Part shown: one piece after another, positions 11,999 to 21,399 of the stretch
Layout of the letters: every line of letters starts with the position of its first letter
How positions within the stretch are numbered: the stretch's first letter is position 1
Origin: Ignelater luminosus
Taxonomy: Eukaryota; Arthropoda; Insecta; Coleoptera; Elateridae
Direction of reading: 5' to 3'
Assembly: GCA_011009095.1 (NCBI GenBank)
Contig: VTPC01091228.1
Coordinates: forward strand, 29,915-93,914
Length of the DNA stretch: 64,000 bases
Position numbers and translations under genes: made by a program
Notes under the pieces: model-generated
Databases searched by the model: none
What the model was told of the DNA's origin: nothing
The model's input: the letters and a program-made list of their open reading frames with translations, nothing else

Positions 11999-12752
11999 CG
12001 AGGGTTGCTATTTATATTTCTGGCCTAACAATGAACCAATTTTCCAAGCACTTTTTCCACTCTGTTTGAGGCAGCTCCAAAATATGCGTTTTGAAACAAA
12101 AAACGGTTTCTTCTGGTGTTGAAAATCGTTGACCACGCAGTTTGTTTTTGATGTACGGAAATAAAAAGAAGTCATTGGGTGCCAAATCAGGGCTGTATGG
12201 TGGATGGCCCATCAACTCGACCTTCTGGCTGGTTAAATATTCAATTGTTTGAGCAGCGGTGTGAGAGCTTGCATTGTCATGATGAAGAATGATTCGCTTC
12301 TTCTTTGAAGTTTTCCGAATTTCTCCAATGATTTCTGGCAAACAAATGGTTGTGTACCATTCAGAGTTGACCGTCTTACGTTGCTCTAACGCCACTGTTG
12401 CCACATGACCGGTAATGCCAAAGAAACAGGCAACCATTTGCTTCGATATGCTTCTTCCGCGAACAACTTTTGTTGGATTTGGCTCGTCTTGAAAGACCCA
12501 CACAGGTGATTTCTGTTTTGTTTCGGGGTCATATGCGTAGATCCATGATTCGTCACCTGTGCAGATGTTATACACAGCCTTTGATGCACCTTTCGCAAAT
12601 TTTTTCAACATTTCTTTTGAGCATTGGTCAGGTTATGCGGGATCCAACGGGAACAAATTTTTTTTACGGCCAAATGATCATGTAATATCTTGTTGATGCT
12701 AGTCATACTAATACCCAAAGATGCTCCAATCTCACGGTATGTCACATGACGA
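11999..12752 (-). mobile_element. 5'-truncated mariner (DD34D), relative of 55408-56689
   Basis: Only the 3' end survives. The TIR CGAGGGTTGCTATTTATATT begins at 11999 after a TA (11997-11998). The other terminus is absent: similarity to the full copy at 55408-56689 stops at about 12752. Compared with that copy it also lacks roughly 95 bp between the end of the coding region and the TIR, and about 24 bp inside the gene near 12616. The copy at 55.4 kb defines what is missing. Confidence 0.88.
12033..12752 (-). pseudogene. mariner transposase fragment, DD34D
   Basis: The C-terminal two thirds of a mariner transposase. It begins inside the HTH linker (DRHVTYREIGASLG), then RWIPHNLT. Next come the first catalytic Asp in TGDESWIYAYDPE, the second in LHHDNASSHT and the third in YSPDLAPND (34 residues between second and third Asp). 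It ends abruptly after ENWF, where a deletion fuses the reading frame to the TIR, giving a false tail IVRPEI. A 24-bp deletion after AQKK also shifts the frame. The sequence is otherwise very close to the 55-kb copy. It is non-functional because the N-terminal DNA-binding part is gone. Confidence 0.88.
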
Positions 12753-12755
12753 TCG

Positions 12756-13355
12756 GCTTGCACTTCAAAGCATGAGTGTTTTGCGCAGACCGTCTTCTTC
12801 CTGCTTTTCCAGTTAGGTACCTGAACCTGAGGCTCTTCATGCCTGTCATTTTGCGATTGTCCGAAATTCCCTGCTGCGCAAAATGAGGGACTTGTCGTTT
12901 CCTGAAGAACCGTTTTGTCCAGAATTCCTACCATAAATTTCACTAACCAATCAAAAAACACCACCCATTTCACCAAATTTCTCCAACAATCAATAATTAC
13001 CCCAATCTCCCTCACTTCCAGAACCTTGCCTTTCTTATCCTTGGTTTCAATCGACCATTTAATATCAACAGTGAAGCATTTTCAACTATCACTAACATAT
13101 CCGATCATGGCTAAACACTTTCACCGCCACCTATCTACCCTATCTACTATTTCAATATTTTTTATCGCTGCCGTACCATCAATCACTCCAACATTCACTC
13201 TTCAGTAGTCAACTCCACATTTCAATCAGCAAGCTGCGCTTCAATACCGATTACATCATTCCACTGGGCTAGAGAGGAGCTTTAAAGCTTCTAGAGCCGT
13301 TGCTTTCTTTGGGAAGCAGAAACTATCAATGAACGACGACGACGTCTAGATTGTA
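12756..13355. repeat. C-rich sequence, candidate LINE 3' end
   Basis: Strongly C-over-G on this strand, unlike its surroundings. It ends in a hairpin-prone segment (GGAGCTTTAAAGCTTC, about 13276-13291) followed by an ACG microsatellite at about 13336-13350, the layout of a non-LTR retrotransposon 3' UTR and tail. The same base skew and hairpin-plus-microsatellite end occur in the insertion at 13730-14826. It contains a 97-codon open frame (12915-13208) that resembles nothing I know. No target duplication was found. The classification is inference. Confidence 0.35.
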
Positions 13356-13709
13356 ATACAGATGGAAACAGGCTTAATCATCAATACAATAGAACAAAAG
13401 AGTTTCACTTTCGTCTCTTTCAAAAAATTGGTAGATTCCATATAATACGTTTAGTATCTATTTGTTAAATTCAGTGTTTACAAGAATTTGTATAATAGCT
13501 TGATATCTTATTTCTTTGCATGTACATATTGCAATAATATGAAAGAATCTCACTGTAACGGTTTTACAGTAAAGCAGGATTCCCAAATTGTGGCTGCAGA
13601 TAATTTTTAAAGCGTAAAATTATAGAAAGGTGCTTTAATAAGCAAAACTTAAATTAAGAAATCCAAGGATAAACCCGCTCTTTTGTGACTAAACTGCTTT
13701 ATTATTATA
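13356..13709. other. No recognisable gene
   Basis: AT-rich spacer up to the DD41D element at 13710. Nothing seen. Confidence 0.6.
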
Positions 13710-13729
13710 AAGGGTGTTCCAATAAGAGG

Positions 13730-14826
13730 CGACATTCCGGCTTCGAGTGCGAAGCGAGGCAGTCGACCCGGTCTGCAGCGCGAGCGGTGACGCATCGGTG
13801 ACGAAGAGTACGGGCTCAACCACAAACGCGGTAGTTGGGGAGCTACCGCCAACCCACCCTCCAGAGTCTGTGTTTGGGGGGCACAGGCCTGGCCCACATC
13901 CACCACCAACGGGGCGACTCGAGGTCGCATCGCTGCATCAACCCAACCGACCGTCGATCTCCAAGAATTGAGGGAGCTTGAAGATCGCGACCGCCACAAA
14001 CCCATTCATACCCAAGATGCAGTAGATGGATCAACGGCCGCTCCACCACCAACCGGCGTCTGCGTAGGGGTGCGCAGGCCCGGCCATCATCACCACACAT
14101 CTCAGCCTCATCCGATCGGCCCGGGTAGCTACCGGGCCGTGATTACCAAATTCCATTCCTACCCAAATCCTCGAGCCCGGGGCTCCTCGAGGTACCTACT
14201 CCACGACGCCCGGAAATTCTTCGTCAATCCGTCACGCTTCCCGCCAAATCCATTCCCGCCAAACTATTCCCGCCTAACATTTCCCGCCAATAATCACCAC
14301 ATCCATTCCAACCACCACACTGTTCTCACTGGGTTTTCCGTGGTTTCCCCAGTGGTTAAGGCAAATGCCGGAACAGTTTTGCACTTCCACGGCACACTAC
14401 CTACACCTAGACACCACACACCACTACACCAACATATACACACTCTCACACTTCTCATTACACAATTCCAACACCGTTCTGAAAAGAACCGTCGCGTTGA
14501 ACTCCTCGTCGTCTCTGTGTGACGGCTCGCTGGCCGTCCTTGGGTACTCCATCCAACCTGGGTCATCGGCAACACCACCGGCGGGGATTATGGAGAACCT
14601 GCTTCCGGCCTGCTCCACCGTCGCCACCAGCCATCACCTCGTGGACCGGCCCGCGGGCTGCTTGGTATGTGACATGACATGACTACGACTACCACCAACT
14701 TCCGACGCGCCGCTCCGTCGACGTTCCTATCCACCAACATTCCTCATTCTCCAGCCATAGAGAGATTAAATTCTCTAAATGGCAGCCACCTACGGTGGCA
14801 TTTTTCGTTGATCCTGTCCTGTCCTG
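13730..14826 (+). mobile_element. LINE-type insertion with 12-bp target duplication
   Basis: Bounded by direct copies of TCCAATAAGAGG at 13718-13729 and 14827-14838; both belong to the TIR of the host transposon, so this is a true target duplication. The inserted 1097 bp is C-rich and GC-richer than the rest of the window. It has a hairpin GCCACCTACGGTGGC (about 14786-14800) and ends in TCCTG repeats. A stretch GGTTTTCCGTGGTTTCCCC (about 14333) with AAGGCAAATGCCGG just after it resembles 3' regions of insect non-LTR elements. No reverse transcriptase is present, so it is a 5'-truncated copy or a LINE-mobilised non-autonomous element. The 184-codon frame at 13968-14522 is His/Pro-rich and probably not a gene. 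Confidence 0.72.
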
Positions 14827-14923
14827 TCCAATAAGAGGTGTTATTTTGATATTCAAAGAAAAGTGCCATTTTTTAATATAAATGATCGGATGTTTATTTC
14901 ATTATAAAGAGGAAGGTATGCCG

Positions 14924-16321
14924 TTAATAGTGGAAAATAACATCAGGCAAATGACCACCACGACCACGCTTACAGGACAATATACTTTTCATGAAATTTT
15001 CCATAACCAAATCGCAAAGTGGCTGCCCTATGTCCTCGATAGCCTCACGAATTCCATCTTTGAGGTCTTGAATCGACGCTGGGCTGTTGGCGTAGACCTT
15101 CTCTTTCACGTGGCCCCAAAGAAAGAAGTCGCAAGGTGTTAAATCACAAGATCTCGGTGGCCAATTGTGATCACCTCTTCGAGAGATAACACGGTCCGGA
15201 AACTTTTTCCGTAAAAGATCAATGGTTTCGTTGCTTGTGTGGCACGTAGCGCCGTCTTGTTGAAAGTAAACGTTGTCCAGATCAATACCATCCAATTCCG
15301 GCCATAAAAAATCGTTAATCATCTCTCGATAGCGCAATCCAGTCACCGTAACTGTTGCTCCAGCCTCTTTTTCGAAAAAGTACGGTCCAATGACTCCGCC
15401 GGACCATAAACCGCACCAAACAGTCACACGTTGAGGATAGAGAGACTTTTCAACAATAACTCTTGGATTTTCTGAGCCCCAGATCCGACAATTTTGCTTG
15501 TTGACGAAGCCACCGAGGTGGAAATGGGCCTCATCACTCAAGATGATTTTTCGATGGAATTCTGGATCATTTTCATGCATTTCAACGACCCAATCAGCAA
15601 AGACACGACGTTGTTGATGATCGGCCGGCTTGAGTTCTTGTGTTAACTGGACTTTATAAGCCTTAAGACCCAAATCTTTATGCAAAATACGGTGTAATGA
15701 CGTTTGTGGAATGGCTAATTCCAAAGAACGACGAGGAATGGACAAACCTGGGTTTTCTTTAACACTTTCGGCTACAACAGCAATATTCTCGGCTGTTCTT
15801 GAGCGACGTGCACGGGTTTTATTCTTCACATCACTAACTTGTCCCAAGAGCTCGAATTTTTTCACGAATTGCTGTATTGCGGTCCGACAAGGTGCTTCAC
15901 NNNNNNNNNNNNNNNNNNNNNNNNNNNNNNNNNNNNNNNNNNNNNNNNNNNNNNNNNNNNNNNNNNNNNNNNNNNNNNNNNNNNNNNNNNNNNNNNNNNN
16001 NNNNNNNNNNNNNNNNNNNNNNNNNNNNNNNNNNNNNNNNNNNNNNNNNNNNNNNNNNNNNNNNNNNNNNNNNNNNNNNNNNNNNNNNNNNNNNNNNNNN
16101 NNNNNNNNNNNNNNNNNNNNNNNNNNNNNNNNNNNNNNNNNNNNNNNNNNNNNNNNNNNNNNNNNNNNNNNNNNNNNNNNNNNNNNNNNNNNNNNNNNNN
16201 NNNNNNNNTCACGGTGACCCAAAAACGTTCGAGTTTTACGAACCGTCTCTGCCAAATTTTCACCATTTTTATAGTGAATTTTAATAATTTCAATGCGTTG
16301 TTGAAGCGTGTATCGTTCCAT
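14924..16321 (-). CDS. DD41D mariner-like transposase, frame open across an assembly gap
   Basis: The start ATG at 16321 gives MERYTLQQRIEIIKIHYKNG, a typical HTH start. After the gap come EAPCRTAIQQFVKKF, the second HTH (SIPRRSLELAIPQTSLHRIL), and the linker VQLTQELKP. The first catalytic Asp is in ILSDEAHFHL, the second in YFQQDGATCHT and the third in SCDLTPCDFFLWG. I count 41 residues between the second and third Asp, the DD41D class. No stop or frameshift is visible in known sequence, making this the best-preserved frame in the window. The 308 N inflate it to 465 codons. The residues on either side of the gap join with nothing apparently missing, so the true length is probably about 360. 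Its 3' TIR is disrupted, so this copy itself may be immobile. Confidence 0.85.
   Translation of the reverse strand: MERYTLQQRIEIIKIHYKNGENLAETVRKTRTFLGHRXXXXXXXXXXXXXXXXXXXXXXXXXXXXXXXXXXXXXXXXXXXXXXXXXXXXXXXXXXXXXXXXXXXXXXXXXXXXXXXXXXXXXXXXXXXXXXXXXXXXXXXXEAPCRTAIQQFVKKFELLGQVSDVKNKTRARRSRTAENIAVVAESVKENPGLSIPRRSLELAIPQTSLHRILHKDLGLKAYKVQLTQELKPADHQQRRVFADWVVEMHENDPEFHRKIILSDEAHFHLGGFVNKQNCRIWGSENPRVIVEKSLYPQRVTVWCGLWSGGVIGPYFFEKEAGATVTVTGLRYREMINDFLWPELDGIDLDNVYFQQDGATCHTSNETIDLLRKKFPDRVISRRGDHNWPPRSCDLTPCDFFLWGHVKEKVYANSPASIQDLKDGIREAIEDIGQPLCDLVMENFMKSILSCKRGRGGHLPDVIFHY
15901..16208. other. Assembly gap (308 N)
   Basis: A run of 308 undetermined bases inside the DD41D transposase. The known bases on both sides carry the same four bases: TCAC ends the left flank and TCAC starts the right flank. 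Confidence 0.98.
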
Positions 16322-16437
16322 ATTTATTAATGGCGTAGTTTCTACTTGTCAAATGTCAAAAAATGATAGCTTCAAAAGTGACATCTACCGAAATAGCGGG
16401 CTATTCAAAATAACACCTCTTATTGGAAAACCCTTTA

Positions 16438-17289
16438 TTAGAAATTTTCACATTGCAATAGTCTCAGGAACTTTCATTCTGCTTTTTATTAACGATGTAT
16501 TAACTTAATGTGTGATTTTTTATAAATAAACGAAACGATCTAATACTTTCTATTCAAAATTATAAATATTCCTGAATTTAGAATAATTAATAACGCTGTT
16601 CTGAAACTTGTCAATTTAAAAAAATTGCTGCGTTAGTGTATTTGAAAATCAACTGAATTCAAACACCGCCGTTTATTCTACATGACCGACGCGACGTGGC
16701 GTTGCATCTGATTCGGTTTATCTATAACAATTTTTGAAATAGAAAACCGCTGGCCGTTTGATGTTTGAATGCAAATGCATTTTAGTAATAAAATACTGTT
16801 GCAATTACTCTAAAATACTTTCAAACGCTGTATTTATATATTGGAATGACATAATGTCCTGAAAACTATTCAACTTTAGTAATGTAACCTTAGATTTAGA
16901 ATTACTATTTCTTTTGAATTAATTAAATTAACTTAACATAATTACAAACATACAATTGTAATCATTCAATAAAATTTAAACATTCTAAAGTCTTGGTGGT
17001 ATAGCAACACACCTTTTACTTTCAACAACGCCAAAATTCTATTGTTTTATGTGTTTCTAAGCCAGATATTTTATAAAACAAGAAGTAGGTACAGTTGCGA
17101 CTCGAAGATTAAGACACTAATTTTTGATGCATCCCATGAAAATTTAGACGTTCGTAATGTCTAAATTAAGTTTTCATCAGACATAGGTATTAATGTTAGT
17201 GTCAATTTTTGACAAATCTAAAACTTCAATTTCAATACCAACAAACAATGTAAAGATCTCTGACTTGCCAAAGTCTTAACGGGCCAAAC
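16438..17289. other. No recognisable gene
   Basis: AT-rich spacer between the DD41D element and the palindromic MITE. Nothing supported. Confidence 0.6.
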
Positions 17290-17293
17290 TATA

Positions 17294-17759
17294 CAGTGTA
17301 TAAAAAAAATAATGCATAAATTCATTTTGGAGTTTTTTTTTACTTTCTTAGATAAACATTTGGATAGATCAATTTCAATTTTATTCTCGGAAACATTATA
17401 AGTAAAAATGTATTTTAAACAAATTTTCAGTACAAAGGGTATCTACTTGTGTGGTTATACTGTCCAAATTTTAGAAAATTCCATCCACCCAAAACAAAAT
17501 GGCGGCGTGTCGAAATTAGAAATCGTGATACCTTGACAGACCGTCATTTTGATTTAGGTGGATGGAATTTTCTGAAAGTTGGGCATTATAACCTATTAGT
17601 AAGAACTTTCTGTCATCTTGAAATCTGGAATAATATTATGTTGTTAATAATATTTTTTGACAAAAAAAAAGATAAAAATCAATTTATTTTTGAGCGTTTC
17701 TCTGAAAAAGTAAAAATAACGCCATAGATGAATTAAGGCGTTACTTTTCTTACACATTG
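17294..17759. mobile_element. Palindromic (foldback) MITE
   Basis: A 466-bp segment flanked by TATA on both sides. The ends CAGTGTATAAAAAAAATAAT and, inverted, CAATGTGTAAGAAAAGTAAC continue with similarity through AATTCAT. The two arms can be followed inward across the whole element to a central stem whose arms are at 17453-17490 and 17557-17594, sharing AGAAAATTCCATCCACC. It has no coding capacity. The open frame at 17449-17727 only reads through the palindrome. It is probably a non-autonomous relative of a TA-targeting (ITm) transposon. Confidence 0.72.
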
Positions 17760-17962
17760 TATAATACTACCTACTACTATAAGGTACCTGTAGCGTCAGG
17801 GGGTACAAAGTATTCATGGATGCAGTAGATCAGGGGTTCCCAACCTTTTTATATTTAAGAGCACATTCTAGAGTATCGGTCGAGCGGTGGGCACCATTTA
17901 CTTTTTCAAGGTAAATTTGTAGTTGGACATCATCTGCAGACGTGATATTCACAAAACCACTT

Positions 17963-19868
17963 TAAACAAGTTTACATACCCAATCATTATAGCTGTATGT
18001 CTGTCTTTTCCCTGCAGCTTCAAGTAAAATAAATGAATTTTTCCATTATGTCTGTGATAAAGCCTAAATCCACTTACCAGCAAAAGTCAGTTAGTTCAAC
18101 AAAATTCTGATTTTTGGTATTAAAATAATTTTTTATTTCTTCATTTAAATTTACAAATCTTGTAAAAACTTTGCCTTTACTGAGCCAACATACTTCAGTA
18201 TGCAGAATGAAATCAGGATCTTTAGAATTTTCTAGTAGGGCCTTGAAAAGGCGATGTTGCAAAGCGACTGCTCGAATAAAGTTTACTATTTTTGTAACTA
18301 CTCTCATGACGTGTTCGAAGGGTAGTATTCTACCACACAAAGCTTCCTGGTGGATAATACAGTGATACGGCATAAAGTTTGGAAACGATTTATCTTTTGT
18401 GAAAAGGGGAATAAATCTATTGATGTTGTGACGCTTTTTTTGGTCGGCGGACGTCACTGAAGGTGACGTCCCTGCTCCAGCCTCAGAATATGTGACGCGT
18501 TGTCTTACTGGTGCTCGGTCGGTCGGTGCTCGGACGCCAGATTTTGCCCTTGAGGCGGTCGGGCAAGGGCTCACCGGGCAGCTACGATGGAGACCCGGTG
18601 ACTCCAGAGATGAACGGCTAAAAGAGAAAGATCTGCGGTGCTAACAAATAAAAGGCACAATAAACCTAAACAATATTTATTAAGCAGAGCATCAGAATAA
18701 AGATAAATGTACATGCAGGAGTTAGAACCACAAAATTAAACAGAAAAATATTATTAATACCTCAGGCAGTGTGGCAACGGGGTCGGATTTATGAAAAGTA
18801 GAGAGTGGGCGGATGGGACACAGCACCTTGACACCATATAGCGGGTCTGGGTATTCAATATCCCTAAGATATTCACTAGTCTGTGAAAAAGAGCTGATTC
18901 AATGCAACCACAACTACCTTTCGATGGTTAGACATTCCAATTTATACCCGTTCGGTTTCCCCACGCTAGCAATCTCTTGTAGCGGGAACGCTCTGCGTGG
19001 AAGCAAACGGTCTAGTGCGGGAATATACTGGAGTTTCACCCCACCCATAAAGCGATTAATAGTATTAGACTTAATTACATATAATTGATTCTAATGACTG
19101 AATTTTCGGACAAAATACAATTTATTATTCGGTCGGTTAAAGTAAAATGTTTAATCCCAAATTAAACCTGTTGCTGATAGAAATTAATAAAATATAAAAG
19201 TACTAGCTGTTTCTAATACATAGTCGGTATTAAATCTTAATTCAGCTTATAACTCAAATATTAATATACGTATAATAAATGCAACATAACAAATATTTGC
19301 AGGCACTATCAATCGGCACTACATGCGTGACCGGATAAGGCGGCCGGTGTATACAATGTACGGATAAACAAAAATAAATTTGCAAACAAATTATAATTCT
19401 TATATAAACAGTCCTTTAATTTATAAGAGTCAAAGTAACTTCGTTACAATATTACCAATCCCTTTTTATAGATTTTCTCAGCTGTTGCTCGTCCTTTCAT
19501 CGGTAATATTTTCAGCAGCTATTTTTTTACAGTAAAGTTACTAAATACCATTCTCACTACAACTGCTAAGTGTGCTGTGTCCGATATATCTGCAGACTTG
19601 TATTATAGTGAGAACCAGTCACATATTTTCAAGTCATTTTTTAACTGAGTTTTTATGTCTTTTAAAATGGCATGTATTCTTCTTGTGACGGTGTTATCCG
19701 ACAACTGTAAATCTTGTATTGCTGACTTAATCTAACATTTGTTAGAAAATCCATTAAATAAGCAAATCGGCGCCTTTCAGAAATGTTTCTTTTAACAAAT
19801 CTCCATCCTGGAAAGGCTTTTTTTTTATTTGCGAGCATGTGAAAAATTTTGAAAGAAGGAAGAGTTGG
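17963..19868 (-). pseudogene. hAT transposase relic (GTF2IRD2/ZBED-like group)
   Basis: Minus-strand fragments in order: FHMLANKKK, GDLLKETFLKGADLL, LSDNTVTRRIHAILKDIKTQ, LKNDLKICDWFSL, SADISDTAHLAVVVRMVFSN, RATAEKIYKKGL. After the foreign segment come INRFIPLFTKDKSFPNF, YHCIIHQEALCGRILPFEHV, VNFIRAVALQHRLFKALLEN, ILHTEVCWLSKGKVFTRF and, after a stop, EAAGKRQTYSYNDW. These blocks match Charlie-type hAT transposases, the group that also gave host genes such as GTF2IRD2 and ZBED5. Many stops and frame changes are present. The stretch carrying the expected DGAPSMTGK block is missing at the insertion, as is the C-terminal dimerisation region. Non-functional. Confidence 0.85.
18430..19455. repeat. 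Unclassified segment inside hAT (solo LTR?)
   Basis: Between two recognisable hAT coding blocks lies about 1 kb with no hAT similarity and a GC-rich left part (18440-18600). In minus orientation it would begin TGTAACGAAG and end in CACAACA, as an LTR might, but I found no target duplication and some hAT coding sequence is also missing. A perfect hairpin GGACGTCAC/GTGACGTCC sits at 18449-18457 and 18463-18471. Its identity is open. Confidence 0.3.
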
Positions 19869-20363
19869 ATTTTTAGATTATACCGCAGGCCTAGTAAAAA
19901 ATGACTGTTGGAAGGACCGAGTGGATTTTAGTTGATTTATTTTCTTCTTTCTTACTCTAGGTTTAAGTGGTACACTAACTGACAAAAAGCTGTCTTAAGT
20001 CCATTACGTGTTCTTGGTGATGTTTAGTTTCATTTAAATTTTCCATTCACTATTAGCTACCCCCACTACTCACGTTAATCGTTAATATTACATACAGTGG
20101 AGAGGTTTGGCCTGCACTGTCATACAATCTTTTTCTGGCTGTACACAATTTGTTAAAATGTTATAATAAAAATAAATAATTATCTTTAAACAAATACGCC
20201 TTTATTTCTTTAATTCTAATTAATTACTAAACAATAAAAAAATTCAAAAATTGTTACATAACATTTTATTGAAAACTTAATTTTTTTCATCGTGGTCGTA
20301 CAGTGACGGTTGTCGGGCGCCATAGTGCCCGCGGACATAGGTTTGGGAACTCCTGCAGTAGAT

Positions 20364-21030
20364 GATCTTAAAAATGTCCAGGTACCTTTTCTTAGTTTGC
20401 CAATTTTCTTCCATAAAAGTTATTAACAGTTCTTTGATTTCAATATTAAAAACCTTCAATAATCTCTTATAAGACAATTTCGAAAACTCTTCTAGAAAAT
20501 ATAAAAAGAAATAGTAAACTACGCAGCATTAGGATGCATTATTTTTCCCAATCTTCGAAATCAAATATAGCAACCTATAAAGATGCTGAAAGGTTTTTCT
20601 CGTTACTTTTTAACAGCAAGAAACTGATAAAAGTCTTGCCCTTTTCATATATGACACCTTAAACCAATCTGTTTCACTAAGGAAGTGTGAAAGGTCAGAG
20701 TTGATTAATCTTTCAATAATTTTATTTATATTACATAGGTGAACCTTTGACAAAATATCTAACTTTTAGTAATAATAGCTGAAAAGCTATTTTAAATTGA
20801 CCCTTAGCATCTTGCTGGTTAACCTACCGGTTTTATCGCATTATAATTTAAATTGTAGTTTAACTGAAGATTTTGTAAAACATGCAAACTGTCACTTTTC
20901 AATTTTTTTTGCTTGAAAAAAGGTCTAAATTATATAATAATACCTATAAGTAGGTGTTTGAACAGAAATTATTCAAAATACAAAAAAGGCTGACCCAGTA
21001 TATCATAAAAAATTACAAAGAATTTTTGTT
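20364..21030. other. No recognisable gene
   Basis: AT-rich spacer. Nothing supported. Confidence 0.6.
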
Positions 21031-21038
21031 TAGTTTGC

Positions 21039-21395
21039 GTGTTTTCAACAAGAGGTATAGGTATACTAACTGCAGCAAGATATGGCACCGATAATTTGGA
21101 GGCGTTTGCTCTTAATGAAATTGAGCAAGAATATTTTATGAAGGATAAATCAACTGTTCACTACACTGCAGAAACACTTAAATTTATAAGATTTATGATT
21201 TATAAGTGTTTTGATGACGACGAAATTAGTCGCAATGCAAAAATTTCTTGGCTTTCACGCTTGTGTGATTTGATACCGTGCGACTTCTTTTTGTGGTCTT
21301 TTCTAAGAAAAAAAGAATTATAGAAATTAACAATCTGACGTATGTTAGAAATGTAATACGAGGATTCGAACGTAGAGTGTGTTCTCAGCATTTAT
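21039..21395 (+). pseudogene. DD41D-type transposase C-terminal relic
   Basis: A decayed C-terminal fragment. NLEAFALNEIEQEYFMKDKS aligns with the segment leading to the second catalytic Asp, but that Asp position is altered (EYFMKDKSTVHYTAET against QQDGATCHT). Then WLSRLCDLIPCDFFLW matches the third-Asp block, and after a stop NVIRGFERRV matches the family's C-terminus. It is distinct from the copies at 15 kb and 42 kb and much older in appearance. No TIRs were found. Confidence 0.7.
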
Positions 21396-21399
21396 AAAT

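Larger units (their letters stand above)
13710..16435 (-). mobile_element. DD41D mariner-like transposon split by a LINE insertion
   Basis: Termini are AAGGGTGTTCCAATAAGAGG at 13710 and its inverted counterpart ending at 16435 (reverse complement AAGGGTTTTCCAATAAGAGG). TA flanks are at 13708-13709 and 16436-16437. The 3' TIR is interrupted after 20 bases by a foreign 1.1-kb segment (13730-14826) and resumes at 14839 with TGTTATTTTGA, which matches the other end. Without that insertion and the run of N (15901-16208) the element is about 1.3 kb, the usual size. It encodes one minus-strand transposase. Confidence 0.9.
17831..20355 (-). mobile_element. hAT transposon, decayed, with foreign insert
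   Basis: TIRs CAGGGGTTCCCAACC (from 17831) and, inverted, CAGGAGTTCCCAAACC (to 20355) are typical of hAT elements. The flanking 8-bp duplication CAGTAGAT is exact at 17823-17830 and 20356-20363, as expected for hAT. Inside is a minus-strand transposase relic. The middle (about 18430-19455) is replaced by unrelated sequence. Confidence 0.92.

Noticed and set aside
13968-14522. 184-codon open frame on the plus strand
   Set aside because: It lies inside the C-rich LINE-type insertion, is His/Pro/Thr-rich, overlaps equally long frames on the other strand and has no recognisable domain.
15711-16330. Several open frames spanning the run of N
   Set aside because: They are open only because N codons are not read as stops; only the minus-strand transposase frame is real.
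17449-17727. 92-codon open frame
   Set aside because: It reads through the arms and loop of the palindromic MITE; no protein similarity.
18171-19088. Plus-strand open frames inside the hAT element
   Set aside because: The first is antisense to the hAT coding block; the second lies in the unclassified insert and matches no family.
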